A stretch of DNA of 62,362 bases from an uncultured Bifidobacterium sp. (GTDB lineage: Bacteria > Actinomycetota > Actinomycetes > Actinomycetales > Bifidobacteriaceae): NCBI GenBank assembly GCA_937874315.1, contig CALNAE010000212.1, positions 1 through 62,362 of the forward strand. The letters are read 5' to 3'. Position numbers and translations under genes: made by a program. Positions within the stretch are counted from its first letter, which is position 1. Every line of letters begins with the position of its first letter. Under the pieces are notes generated by a model. That model saw only the letters and a program-made list of their open reading frames with translations. It searched no databases and had not been told where the DNA came from. Of this stretch, positions 42,999 to 52,294 are shown piece after piece.

Positions 42999-44141
42999 CT
43001 AGGATAAAGCCACGCCACGTCGTCGCGCGACCGCATCCGCCAGCATGCCGAGCAGCGTTTCGGTCTGTTCCCACGCGATGCATGGATCGGTGATGGACTG
43101 TCCGTAGACGAGTCGGTCCACTGGCGCCGGATCCTGCCGTCCGCCGACGAGAAAACTCTCCATCATCACCCCGACGATTCCCCGTTCTCCCGCAGCCAGC
43201 CGCGAGGCCAATTCCTCGACGACCCGCGTCTCTTGCTCCACGTCCTTGCCACTGTTGCCATGAGCCGCATCGACGATCAGCCCGGTCACCGGCGTATGGA
43301 ACCCGTCCCTATGCCAACCCCGCATGGCGTCTCGCACCGAATCCGCATCGTAGTTCGGCCCATGGTTCGAGCCTCGCAGCACCAGATGGCAATACGGATT
43401 ACCCGCCGTCTGCGCCGAGATCACGCGCCCGTCCAAGTTGATCGAAAGGAAATGATGCTCGAAGGACGCGGCGTAGCACGAATCAGCCGCGACGGATACC
43501 GAGCCGTCGGTCGCGTTCTTGAAACCGATCGGCATGGACAGTCCGCTGGCCAGTTCCCGATGCACCTGGCTTTCCGTATTGCGCGCCCCGATGGCGCCCC
43601 AACTGATCAGATCGCACAGGTACTGCGGCGTGACGGGATCAAGCCATTCCGTGGCGGTGGGCAGACCGGTTGACAGCACGTCGCACAGGACCTTACGGGC
43701 CAACCACATTCCCTTGCGGATATCGAAGTGCCCGTCGAGATCCGGATCGTTGATCAGCCCCTTCCAACCGACGGTGGTGCGCGGCTTCTCGAAATAGACC
43801 CGCATGACGATCAACAGCCGGTCAGACAGCGCGCGGCTGACGCGGGCGAGCCTGTCCGCGTATTCCTTCGCCGCACGCGGATCATGTATCGAACAAGGGC
43901 CGACGATCACCAACAGCCGATCATCGCCACCACCGAGGATGTCACGTATGGCCTGGCGCGACTGCAATACCACGTCGCGCATCGTATCGTGTAACGGCAG
44001 TTCCTTGAGAAACGCACGGGGGGCCGGGATCGGGTCAAGCTGCCGGATATTGACATCCACGGTTTCCGGAAAGACGGCACTCGCCTTGAACAGCCGATCA
44101 TCCTCGGAACTATCCGGTCCACGCATCCCCGGCCCTGCCAT
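42999..44141 (-). CDS. Type I DAHP synthase, first copy
   Basis: A 380-residue AroG/F/H-type enzyme with the same motifs as the copy after it: VGPCSIHDP, MRVYFEKPRTTVGWKGL, GARNTESQVHRELASGLSMPIGFKN and VDAAHGNSGKD. The two proteins are clearly paralogous but differ in most other regions. One presumably answers to a different aromatic amino acid, which cannot be told from sequence alone. The ATG at 44141 has AGGAG 7 bases upstream. Confidence 0.94.
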   Translation of the reverse strand: MAGPGMRGPDSSEDDRLFKASAVFPETVDVNIRQLDPIPAPRAFLKELPLHDTMRDVVLQSRQAIRDILGGGDDRLLVIVGPCSIHDPRAAKEYADRLARVSRALSDRLLIVMRVYFEKPRTTVGWKGLINDPDLDGHFDIRKGMWLARKVLCDVLSTGLPTATEWLDPVTPQYLCDLISWGAIGARNTESQVHRELASGLSMPIGFKNATDGSVSVAADSCYAASFEHHFLSINLDGRVISAQTAGNPYCHLVLRGSNHGPNYDADSVRDAMRGWHRDGFHTPVTGLIVDAAHGNSGKDVEQETRVVEELASRLAAGERGIVGVMMESFLVGGRQDPAPVDRLVYGQSITDPCIAWEQTETLLGMLADAVARRRGVALS

Positions 44142-44277
44142 AAGCCACTCCTGTATGCCCGTCGCCTCGCAGCCCGACTCCGTGGAACCGTTCGATCCCA
44201 CGAAACCCGCATTGATGACGAACCATGCTCATTGTTCTTCAGGCGTCCCAGCCTAGCGCATCACACGAGTACACAAA

Positions 44278-44314
44278 TGGCCACCGACTACATGGTGGAT
44301 GCAGACGGTGGCCA
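44278..44314 (-). terminator. pepC terminator
   Basis: A 9-bp perfect stem (TGGCCACCG/CGGTGGCCA) with a 19-base loop, followed on the minus strand by TTTGTG, 22 bases past the pepC stop. Confidence 0.65.
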
Positions 44315-44335
44315 AAGGCGTCACACGGGACGCGC

Positions 44336-45670
44336 TTAAGCCAACGCCCCCATCGGATCCCACGCCGGCAGCATGATCGCCGGCTCGTCCAAGGCCTTGC
44401 GATAGGCCTCGGGCAGCATCGACTTGGGGACGGCGACCTCGTAGACGTATTCGGAGAACCAATCGTCGCTCATGGTGAAATACCCCTTGTCGGCGACCTT
44501 GTCCCCCCACGAGTTCTCCACGCGCCAACGACGTGTGGAGACGCCATCGTCGGCCACATCGACGCCGACCAACGCCATGGCGTGGTTCATGGCCGAATCC
44601 CCGAAACGCACCCGGTCTTCCTTATCGAGATCGAAATCGACGTCGTAGACGCGTCCGTACTCGAACAGATCGCTCGCCCAGGCACCGTTCTCACGGTCCA
44701 TCATCGGGTGGCAATCGCAGCCGAACCACACCGGGATGCCGTCCTGGGCGAGGATCTTGCGCGCGCATTCCTTCATGAAATCGTTGGGGACGTTGAGGTA
44801 CTCGGTTGCCTCGCCACCCACGACGTTACCCAGATGCTCGATGCCGATCTTCTTGCCTTTCGGATGCTCCCGACGCGGATCATCAACCAGGCAGACGTAG
44901 TCCTCCAGACCCGCATCGACATAGCGCTTCCAGAATTCCACAGGGGTGATTTCACCGACCCGATGGAACACATCATCCTTGTCCGTCCATTCCCAATCAA
45001 AGCTTTTCGGCGGCTCACCCAAGTGGATGGTAAGCATGCGATGGCCCGCCTCCAGATAGGTATCGACGACATCCGCGACATGCGCCGGATCGGCCACCAT
45101 ATGCGCCACAGCGGTATGCAGCATGGAACGCAGCTGAATGTTCATCTCACCGGTGTTCTTCGACGACTCGGTTTCGGGGAACAAATCCTTGGGCACCACA
45201 CCGTACTTACGATAGACGTTCAGCGCCATGGTCCACTGCCCACCGTCGCCCATCACATCGGCCAGCAGGTGTTGCATCAGCCGCGAATCGACGGGCTCAC
45301 CCTTACGCACCAGCTCGGCGACGTCCTGCAGGAAATAGTTGATACGTTCCAGCTTGTCGAAGTACATCGCGTAGTTCTGCGAAAACTCGAATTCCTTCAG
45401 ATTCAGCGCGCGCTTGGCCACGAATCGCGCCACGTTGAGCGAGCTGAACAACCAGCATCTGCCGGAACGGTTCTGGTTGGTGACCTCGCCGTTATCCACG
45501 GTGACCGAGAACCTTCGCTGCAACAGACGCGAACGGTCGTAATTCCTTGCGACGTTGGCGATTCCCGAGGTCGTAACGGCGTTCATGGCAAGGCGATGAG
45601 CGTCACCTCGTGCGAAATCGTCATCCAGCTTGCGAAGCGCGCTGTCGTCCAACGGTGTCAGTTCAGTCAT
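44336..45670 (-). CDS. pepC: Aminopeptidase C (bleomycin hydrolase family)
   Basis: A 444-residue C1-family cytosolic aminopeptidase that completes peptide breakdown. The active site is visible: Q66 and C72 in NQNRSGRCWLFSS, His in AMNHAMALVGV and Asn in RVENSWGDK. Length and the final VAVPKSMLP fit PepC, which forms hexamers with the C-terminus in the active-site channel. A long region with phased direct repeats lies upstream. Confidence 0.96.
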   Translation of the reverse strand: MTELTPLDDSALRKLDDDFARGDAHRLAMNAVTTSGIANVARNYDRSRLLQRRFSVTVDNGEVTNQNRSGRCWLFSSLNVARFVAKRALNLKEFEFSQNYAMYFDKLERINYFLQDVAELVRKGEPVDSRLMQHLLADVMGDGGQWTMALNVYRKYGVVPKDLFPETESSKNTGEMNIQLRSMLHTAVAHMVADPAHVADVVDTYLEAGHRMLTIHLGEPPKSFDWEWTDKDDVFHRVGEITPVEFWKRYVDAGLEDYVCLVDDPRREHPKGKKIGIEHLGNVVGGEATEYLNVPNDFMKECARKILAQDGIPVWFGCDCHPMMDRENGAWASDLFEYGRVYDVDFDLDKEDRVRFGDSAMNHAMALVGVDVADDGVSTRRWRVENSWGDKVADKGYFTMSDDWFSEYVYEVAVPKSMLPEAYRKALDEPAIMLPAWDPMGALA

Positions 45671-45764
45671 ACTGCTCCTTTATATCCCCACACAATGGGT
45701 TGGCATCCCTACATAACGGGTTGATATCACACCCCGCCAACGTCCTTGCCCCTCGAAACCACGA

Positions 45765-45792
45765 GGCGCCGACACCTTTCGGTGTCGACGCC
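45765..45792 (-). terminator. Hairpin between the coiled-coil gene and pepC
   Basis: Arms 45765-45776 and 45781-45792 pair with one mismatch around a TTTC tetraloop. It may end the coiled-coil gene transcript, or lie in the pepC leader. Confidence 0.5.
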
Positions 45793-45867
45793 GCATAGAA
45801 TCTCAGGCTCTGCCCAGTCTAGCCATGGGGATGGAAGTCGTGGGCACGCTTCCAACGACCATTCACG

Positions 45868-45936
45868 CACGATAACCTCACGATAACCTCACGAGATGGC
45901 TACGCGGCATCACGGAAGGTCACGGAATCGTCACGG
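45868..45936. repeat. Helically phased direct repeats upstream of pepC
   Basis: Two perfect 11-bp tandem copies of CACGATAACCT (45868-45889) are followed by three TCACGG units starting at 45910, 45920 and 45931. The spacing of 10-11 bp places all units on one face of the helix, as in arrays bound by direct-repeat activators. Confidence 0.5.
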
Positions 45937-45990
45937 GACGACCGCGCGATGGTCAGTCGCAATGCTATCTATCGTTCCACCGTCATTGGT

Positions 45991-47655
45991 CTATTCGTCG
46001 CCACGCCGATTCTCATCCGCCGAAGACGCGGTATCGCGACGATGTTGCTGCGGAGCGAAGGATATCGGCATGGTCTCATTGTCGCCGGTGGCGTCCGTCG
46101 GACGAGAAACCGACGAGACGGGAACGCCGGCCGTCGCCGTCTCAACCGAAGCACCGGCAGGGGCCGCTTCGGATTGCTCGTCGTACTGCGTCTGCTCACC
46201 GGTGTCGGAGTCGGGCTGTCCGGCAGCCGTCGAGGCCGTGGACGAATCGCCGTCCTCATCCCCCGCGCCCCGGCCGTCGTTCGGCGTCGTTTCATCGCCG
46301 GTCTGATCCTCATGATCGGAATGCTGGCCCTCGCCGTCATCCTGCGCAATCGCATTCACCACCGGCACATCGGCAGTGGCCTTGGTCTTCTGTACGCTTT
46401 CGGGAGTCAGATTGATGCCGGAGAACGCGTTGGCGAACAGCGACCGCAATTCCGTGACACGTTGCGTGATGGCGGATTCGCGGTCCTGCAACTGCGCGAT
46501 ATGACGAGTGAGCCCGTCAAGTTCGCTTTGCGCCGCCCGGCGACGCTGCTCCAGCTGATGATCGGCGTCATATCCCGCCTTCGCCACGATCTGAGCCGCC
46601 TGGTCATCGGCCTCCTGACGCTTCTTCACGGCATAGGCATCGGCGTTCTCACGCACGGTCTTGGCCTGACCGATGAGCTCATCCGCCTCTTTCTTGGCCT
46701 CGTCCCGGCGCTGCTCGAGGTGGTCGAGCAATTCGTTGACCTTGGCGGTCGCCTCATCCTGCTGGGCGGTGATGTCCTTACGAATCTGCTCGGATTCGGC
46801 ATTCACCTGGCTCATGGCCTTGGTGCGATGAACCTCGGCCTCGTCCTTGATCTCCTGCGCCTTGCCGTTGGCCGCATCAACGACCTCGCCCGCCTGGCGT
46901 TTCGCCTCGGTCATCATCCTGGATACCTGCTCGCGCACGTCGGCGAGCTTCTTGTTCGCCTCGGCCAGAGCCTTCTCGATCTGGTCGTTGGCCTCGCTTT
47001 TGAGTTTCGTGAGCTCTTCGTTGGACGCCTTGCGCTGTGCGGCGATCTGTTCGGTGGTCTGGGCCTTCAGCTGAGCGATTTCACGTTCCTGCGTCGCACG
47101 CTCGGCCGCCAGCCGCTTGTTATGCTCCTCCCGGGCATTGCTCAGTTCGATCTCGACCGTGTCGCGCTGCTCCGCAACCGCCTTCGCCGTCGCACTGCGC
47201 AACTGCGCTGCATCCTGTTTGGAAGAGGTCGTCAACGTATCGACCTCGTTCTTGGCGTTCGACAACAGCGTATCGGACTTGGCCCTGGCGTCGTCGACGA
47301 TATGTTTGGCATCCAGCTTCGCATTGTTGAGCAGCGTCTGCGCCTGGGCCTGCGCACTGGCGCGCGTGGCCGCCGCGTCCTGCTTCGCACGGTTCAACAG
47401 CTCGGAACTCGTCTGTTCGGCGGAGGCCAGCATCTGCTGGGCATTGGCACCCAACGACGCGAAGGAGTTGCCCTGCGCGGATTTCTTGGCGTTGTTCTTC
47501 TCCTCCTGCAACTGTGCCTGAAGCTGAAGAATCGTGTCATCGCTGGATTTGACCTGCTCTCGCAAACGGCTCAGCGTCTCTTGCGACTGGGCAAATGCCT
47601 CATCGACCCTGTCCTTGTCATAGCCCCTCAATACAACCGGGAACCCTTCCACCAT
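45991..47655 (-). CDS. Long DivIVA-type coiled-coil protein
   Basis: A 554-residue cytosolic protein. The first 25 residues match the DivIVA membrane-targeting motif (FPVVLRGYDKDRVDEAF). About residues 30-420 are nearly continuous coiled coil, rich in Ala, Gln, Lys and Glu with heptads. The last 120 residues are acidic and disordered. DivIVA-family proteins with such long rods, like Streptomyces Scy and FilP, organise polar growth; a polarity or envelope scaffold is the best guess. It is longer than the regular DivIVA/Wag31 and probably additional to it. The gene is alone, with the pyroglutamyl-peptidase homologue upstream. Confidence 0.82.
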   Translation of the reverse strand: MVEGFPVVLRGYDKDRVDEAFAQSQETLSRLREQVKSSDDTILQLQAQLQEEKNNAKKSAQGNSFASLGANAQQMLASAEQTSSELLNRAKQDAAATRASAQAQAQTLLNNAKLDAKHIVDDARAKSDTLLSNAKNEVDTLTTSSKQDAAQLRSATAKAVAEQRDTVEIELSNAREEHNKRLAAERATQEREIAQLKAQTTEQIAAQRKASNEELTKLKSEANDQIEKALAEANKKLADVREQVSRMMTEAKRQAGEVVDAANGKAQEIKDEAEVHRTKAMSQVNAESEQIRKDITAQQDEATAKVNELLDHLEQRRDEAKKEADELIGQAKTVRENADAYAVKKRQEADDQAAQIVAKAGYDADHQLEQRRRAAQSELDGLTRHIAQLQDRESAITQRVTELRSLFANAFSGINLTPESVQKTKATADVPVVNAIAQDDGEGQHSDHEDQTGDETTPNDGRGAGDEDGDSSTASTAAGQPDSDTGEQTQYDEQSEAAPAGASVETATAGVPVSSVSRPTDATGDNETMPISFAPQQHRRDTASSADENRRGDE

Positions 47656-47846
47656 GTCGTTTTCCTTTCACCGCAGGCACTTCCGAAAGCGCGTAATAAC
47701 ACAACCGCTTGCACTGTATATCATGAGTGGGTCCAATGGTATGCGACTCGCGCAATCCACACAGATACCTCGAAAAACAACTGTCCAATGCATCTGCACC
47801 GATGCACGGCATCGGCCACGTTCGGGGCACGCCTCCGGTCGCCACC

Positions 47847-48527
47847 TCAGGCCAACAGAATGTCACCCGACGATGGCTGCAGATAGTAGCGCACGCTCTG
47901 TTCGACGATAATTCGGCAGGCTTCGACCTGCTGACGCATCGACAGGCCATGCTGGGAATGTTCCGATTCGGTGATCTGGGGAAGATTGACGAAACCGGCA
48001 AGCGTCCGTTGCCGTGTCGCCGTCCAGTGCAGCAGGTTATAGAACAACGAGTTGCACACATAGGTGCCGGCGTCGGAACTCAGCGAAACGGGTATGCCGC
48101 CCCTGGCGAAATCGCCGATGATGGCCCGCAACGGCAGACCGGTCCAATACGCGGCAGGACCCTGCGGATCGATGGGGACCCGATCAGGAAGCGCGTTATC
48201 GACATCGGGCTTATCGGCATCCATCAGATTCATCGCGCAGCGCTCCAGCAGCACACCCCGCGCGGTCCGCTTCAGGCCGGTCGCGATCACAATCTGAGGA
48301 GACATCGCCTCAAGCGATGCGCGCAACTGCGGCCAGGCCTTGGCGAAGCTTATCGGCAGCCGTACGGCGTTGATGGAGATCTCCACTTCGGCCAGATCCG
48401 GATCAGGCGCCGACTGGAGCCCGTCGAATCCTCGGGTCTCCAACAACGATGGGACGACAAAGGCGGGATTGACCTCCACATCCTCGTATGGGCCGAAGCC
48501 GGAGATGACGACATTGATCTGTTCCAT
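47847..48527 (-). CDS. pcp: Pyroglutamyl-peptidase I homologue lacking the catalytic His
   Basis: A 226-residue member of peptidase family C15, which removes N-terminal pyroglutamate. Fold motifs are clear: VISGFGPYEDVEVNPA, LLERCAMNLMDA with the conserved Glu, GPAAYWTGLP and SDAGTYVCNSLFY with the catalytic C158. The catalytic His normally lies in GFxHxP; here the sequence is AGFVNLP, with Asn (codon AAT) in that place. A single base change from CAT would explain it. It may be inactive, use another base, or bind rather than cut. The start ATG at 48527 is family-typical. Confidence 0.88.
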   Translation of the reverse strand: MEQINVVISGFGPYEDVEVNPAFVVPSLLETRGFDGLQSAPDPDLAEVEISINAVRLPISFAKAWPQLRASLEAMSPQIVIATGLKRTARGVLLERCAMNLMDADKPDVDNALPDRVPIDPQGPAAYWTGLPLRAIIGDFARGGIPVSLSSDAGTYVCNSLFYNLLHWTATRQRTLAGFVNLPQITESEHSQHGLSMRQQVEACRIIVEQSVRYYLQPSSGDILLA

Positions 48528-48603
48528 GGTGCCAAGTCTAACCGCGCGCCGCGCCCTGCGCATCCAAGCCACGGCGCGCAGACGGAACCGACCCAATCCG
48601 ACC

Positions 48604-49608
48604 TTAGATTTCCCGCATCACCAGTGCCAGCAGCCTTCCCTCATGCGCCTTGTTGGCCTGAGCGGCGCGGCGATGCGAGTACCACAAGGGGTTCTCGAAC
48701 GTACACATCGGGTGGTGCATCTTAGCCAGTCGCTGCGAGAGTTGGGGCGTGTCCTCGTCATCCCTGCGGCACAACCGCGCCAGCTCCTCGTCCTCGGACA
48801 GATACTGCGTGGCCGCGGTGACGCGAGGCCGGGAATCGATGACGTTGTCACGCGGGATACCGGCCTTCATAAGGCACTGCACGGCTGCACCGGCGATGTC
48901 GATGCCGGGGCCGGAAAATCTGGTCACCGTGAACGTTCCCGGGAACTGGGCGTCGAAATCATCGGCGATCTTGCTGCCTACCTCATAGCAATCACCGCAG
49001 ATGCGCGGTCCGAGCGTCGCCGTGATGTTGACCGGCTCGCTGCCTTTGGTCACCATCGCGGCGACCGTGGCTTCGAGCACGCCGCGTTGCAGGCCACGAC
49101 GCCCGCAGTGGGCCGCCGCTATGATGCCGGTTTCGGCATCCGCCAACAGCACCGGCAGACAGTCCGCCGCGAACATTCCCAGCGCGACATGAGGGCGCGC
49201 GATGATTTCGGCATCCGCCCGGTAGGCCTCGGCCTGCCCCGATCCCGACAGATCGCAACCGAAGGGGGCGTTGGGAGTGAACAGATCATCCATATCCGCC
49301 ACCACCGCCGAATGCACCTGGCTGACCAATGACAGATCGGCGCGTATCGCCTGCGACACAGCTATGCGATTGCGCATCGTAAGATCGGGATCCTCTTCGC
49401 CTTTTCCGCCGAGATTGCAGTATGACCAATCGGCGACGCTCACACCACCCAGTCGTGTCGTATAGACGACCTTGACGCCGGGAGCCAACTCGATGGGGAT
49501 GGTCACGGGAATCGGGTTTCCATCGCGATCGGTCGGCGACATCGCGCTGCTGTCGATGATGGAATCATTCGAGCGCCCGCTTGCGTACTCTTCGTCATAT
49601 TTACTCAT
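48604..49608 (-). CDS. PgeF/YfiH (LACC1) family protein
   Basis: A 334-residue member of the family once called multicopper oxidase-like and now known to act on purine nucleosides or to edit peptidoglycan precursors. The metal-binding set is present: His in VSQVHSAVV, Cys in FAADCLPVLL and His in AAHCGRRGLQRG (the usual HAGWRG altered to HCGRRG). The C-terminus is longer than in E. coli YfiH. It lies between the Pcp homologue and a U32 protein, all on the minus strand. Confidence 0.88.
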   Translation of the reverse strand: MSKYDEEYASGRSNDSIIDSSAMSPTDRDGNPIPVTIPIELAPGVKVVYTTRLGGVSVADWSYCNLGGKGEEDPDLTMRNRIAVSQAIRADLSLVSQVHSAVVADMDDLFTPNAPFGCDLSGSGQAEAYRADAEIIARPHVALGMFAADCLPVLLADAETGIIAAAHCGRRGLQRGVLEATVAAMVTKGSEPVNITATLGPRICGDCYEVGSKIADDFDAQFPGTFTVTRFSGPGIDIAGAAVQCLMKAGIPRDNVIDSRPRVTAATQYLSEDEELARLCRRDDEDTPQLSQRLAKMHHPMCTFENPLWYSHRRAAQANKAHEGRLLALVMREI

Positions 49609-49635
49609 GTCGCCATCATGCCTCGTCGCCGCGAT

Positions 49636-51090
49636 CTATTTCGCTTTAAGCGTCGCATGCTTGGCACGCGCGCGAATCACGGTGTTCGCGGGCACCGACT
49701 CGTGAAATGGCATGGAGAAGACATGCGCCGGATTATTGATGGCCTTCACCGCCGTGCCGTCGGCGTTTTCCAATCCGGTTTCCGGCACGGTGTAGACGAT
49801 CGGCGGTCGATGAGGGGCCAGCAACTCGACCTGTTGGCCTGGTTCGATCTTGTTGCGTCCGACCAGCCAAAGCCGATGGGTCACGGGATCGTACCGCTGC
49901 GTCTCCCCCACGATCAGCCAATCGCGGAAGTATCCTCCCCGATCATGATTTTCGCCGACGCGACGCTCGGGATAATAGAAACCCGTCGAATAATCACGAT
50001 GCGCCACCTTGTACGGTTCTTCGAGCAGCCAATCCGCGAGTCGGACATGAGATGCCGGCATGTCGGTGCGTATCGTGTCAGCACCCAGCAACGGCGCGGA
50101 TCCATGCGGCGTGCGGCGCACGTGGTCAGTGAAAGCCCTGAGCGTGCGGCCACTGCGATCCCTGAAGCCCCGCTGAACCATGTACTCATTCACGGCGCAG
50201 GAGTAAGCGTTCGCCATGGCGGACGTGTAGTAGGCGCTTTTCGCCCGGCCCTCGATCTTGAGACTGCTGGCCCCCGCATCGATCAAATCGTCGACATGGG
50301 CGAGCATGTTCATGTCCTGGGAATTGAAGAGGAACGTCCCCTCGCCGTTCTGCTCCACCGGGAAATACTGTCCGGGACGCTTCTGCTCCACGACGCTGTA
50401 TCGCCAGCGGCACGGCTGCGCGCATTCGCCGTGGTTGGCATCCCGCCCGGTCAAATAGTTTGAGATCAGGCATCGTCCGGAAAACGCCATGCACATCGAG
50501 CCATGAACGAAACACTCGATATCCATGTCCTGCGGAATATTCGCGCGAATGTCACGCACGGCCTGCAGATCGAGTTCGCGCGCCAGCACCACGCGGCGGG
50601 CGCCCAACTCGTATAAGGCGTTGGCCGCCAAATAGTTGGTGACGCCCGCCTGCGTGGAAACATGAATCTCCAGATTCGGTGCGATGCGTCGGGCCTGCAT
50701 GAGCACGCCGATATCGGTGACGATCAAAGCGTCCACGCCGGTGTCACGCAACGAGCCGATATAGGTCCGCAGGTCCTCCACCTCGTCGTTATGGGGCAGG
50801 ATATTGCACGTCACATAGACGCGAGCGCCATGCCGATGGGCGTAACGTGCGCCCTCCTCGAAATCCTGCAGCGACAGATTCCTCGGCGCCGATCGCATAC
50901 CGAACGCCTTGCCGCCGCAATACACCGCATCGGCGCCGAAATCCACCGCTGCCTCGAGCCCACGTAAATCTCCGGCGGGGGCCAGCACCTCCGGACCGCG
51001 GCGAAGAGAATGCTCACCACGGTCGATGTCGGCTGACGCCGCACGCTGCGAGTGGGATCGATCGACGTATTCCATGGCGTCAGTCGCCAA
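49636..51090 (-). CDS. U32 family protein (TrhP/YegQ-like)
   Basis: A 484-residue protein with a barrel-like domain (PEVLAPAGDLRGLEAAVDFGADAVYCG) and the U32 signature ECFVHGSMCMAFSGRCLIS with following cysteines in GECAQPCRW. Several U32 proteins hydroxylate tRNA or ubiquinone using prephenate-linked chemistry; TrhP makes the 5-hydroxyuridine of tRNA. That is the likely role here, although older annotation reads collagenase. A C-terminal beta domain is present. It overlaps the aldo/keto reductase gene by 11 bases. Confidence 0.88.
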   Translation of the reverse strand: MATDAMEYVDRSHSQRAASADIDRGEHSLRRGPEVLAPAGDLRGLEAAVDFGADAVYCGGKAFGMRSAPRNLSLQDFEEGARYAHRHGARVYVTCNILPHNDEVEDLRTYIGSLRDTGVDALIVTDIGVLMQARRIAPNLEIHVSTQAGVTNYLAANALYELGARRVVLARELDLQAVRDIRANIPQDMDIECFVHGSMCMAFSGRCLISNYLTGRDANHGECAQPCRWRYSVVEQKRPGQYFPVEQNGEGTFLFNSQDMNMLAHVDDLIDAGASSLKIEGRAKSAYYTSAMANAYSCAVNEYMVQRGFRDRSGRTLRAFTDHVRRTPHGSAPLLGADTIRTDMPASHVRLADWLLEEPYKVAHRDYSTGFYYPERRVGENHDRGGYFRDWLIVGETQRYDPVTHRLWLVGRNKIEPGQQVELLAPHRPPIVYTVPETGLENADGTAVKAINNPAHVFSMPFHESVPANTVIRARAKHATLKAK

Positions 51091-51946
51091 GTCGGCTCAG
51101 CTGCGTTTCACTGAGTTCGAGCTGCCCGGCCTTCAGACTGTCGAGAATGGTGGCGGGGCGATGCGCACCGGGAATGACGAACACATGCTCGCCGAGCGAC
51201 AGTTCCCACGCGAGGACGACCTGCTGATAGCTCACCCCAAGCTCGGCGGCCACATCGCGGAAAGCATCGAACCGATGTTCGTCCTTGACCTTGCGATACC
51301 CGCCAAGCGGACTCCAACATACGAATGCAAGACCGAGCCGGGCCGTGTACGCCAACGTGTCGGCGCTGTCGCGATACACGGGTGAGTATTGATTCTGCAC
51401 GGCGATCAGACGATTCCCGAGAATCGAGCGGGCGATATCGATCTGTTCGATGGAGGCATTGGATATGCCAGCGGTACGTGCGACGCCGGCATCGAGCAAC
51501 TGACGGATGGCCTCGATCGATTCGGCATAGGGCACCTTGGGGTCGGGGCGATGAAAATACAGCAGGTCGATCGAATCGACGCCGAGCGCCTGTGCGGATT
51601 GTTTGGCGTCGTGGATCAGCCGTTCTGGCCGCCCATCGACATCCCACGTGGGAACGCCGTTGGTGAAGTTGCGGAAATGACCGACCTTCGTGGCCACGGT
51701 GATCTCATCGCGCGGCCCCTTCCACGTCTCCAAGGCGGCGCGGACGAGCTTCTCACCGGTCTGTTCCTCGCCACCGGAGCAGTAGTAGGCCCACGCCGTG
51801 TCGATGTGCCGGCAACCGGCGTCAAGCGCCGCGTGAATGGTGTCAATACCGGTGTCCTTGCCGAGATTATCTTCCAGTGTCAGCGGCATCTCCCCCAAAC
51901 CGACGGCTGTGGTATCGATGGGACCGAGAGAACGATGCAATATCAT
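51080..51946 (-). CDS. Aldo/keto reductase
   Basis: A 288-residue NAD(P)H-dependent oxidoreductase with a TIM barrel. The tetrad is visible: Asp and Tyr in HIDTAWAYYCSGG, Lys in VATKVGHF and His in DLLYFHRPDP. Substrate unknown. The ATG at 51946 has AGGAG. It is the first gene of a pair with the U32 protein. Confidence 0.92.
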   Translation of the reverse strand: MILHRSLGPIDTTAVGLGEMPLTLEDNLGKDTGIDTIHAALDAGCRHIDTAWAYYCSGGEEQTGEKLVRAALETWKGPRDEITVATKVGHFRNFTNGVPTWDVDGRPERLIHDAKQSAQALGVDSIDLLYFHRPDPKVPYAESIEAIRQLLDAGVARTAGISNASIEQIDIARSILGNRLIAVQNQYSPVYRDSADTLAYTARLGLAFVCWSPLGGYRKVKDEHRFDAFRDVAAELGVSYQQVVLAWELSLGEHVFVIPGAHRPATILDSLKAGQLELSETQLSRLGD

Positions 51947-52294
51947 GAAGAGCGCTCCTTGCACAAATACGAAACCCCCATGGCCCGCAATGCCATGGTC
52001 AGTAAGGCCATACTACGACGAATCCACCATAATATAACCATTACCGTAGCCACCGCCGACTCTTCGTGTTGTGGTGTGCGCGGGTTTGCGCACAATCCTC
52101 CGGCGCGGGCAAGGCCGCGGGCGATGAGGGTGTTGGGGGCGACAGACGGTCGAAGACCATCGAAAGCACCTGAAGAAAAAAAAGAAAACCACGCACGTAT
52201 CATGGACGACGAGTGACAAAAACCACCGGAATCGCCCGTAAAAGAGGGAATCCGAAGCTTCGCTGACGACGAATGACGCGACCTCATCCGCCTT
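51947..52294. other. Intergenic region before the aldo/keto reductase gene
   Basis: It contains an AT-rich stretch with a likely -10 near TATATT (about 52030), the second copy of the dispersed element (52075-52190), and no supported gene. Confidence 0.55.
52075..52190 (+). repeat. Dispersed intergenic element, copy B
   Basis: It begins with the inverted repeat TGTGCGC-GGGTTT-GCGCACA (52075-52094), then CGCGGGCGAT, then CCATCGAAAGCACCTGA and a purine run, matching the order of blocks at 6251-6354. Identity is partial and needs alignment. Confidence 0.4.

Larger units (their letters stand above)
45671..45990. other. Intergenic region upstream of pepC
   Basis: It holds a hairpin (45765-45792) and two sets of direct repeats (45868-45936). 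No reading frame with support is present in these 320 bases. Confidence 0.6.

Noticed and set aside
44113..44232. Leader peptide with attenuation before the first DAHP synthase
   Set aside because: A 40-codon frame overlaps the gene start but has only two Phe, no Tyr or Trp cluster, and no terminator/antiterminator pair.
44225..45724. A 499-codon plus-strand frame opposite pepC
   Set aside because: pepC on the minus strand has the complete active site and family length. The plus frame has no ribosome site.
45949..47886. A 645-codon plus-strand frame opposite the coiled-coil gene
   Set aside because: It is rich in Leu, Arg and Gly as expected of the complement of Ala/Glu/Lys heptads. The minus strand has the DivIVA motif and start.
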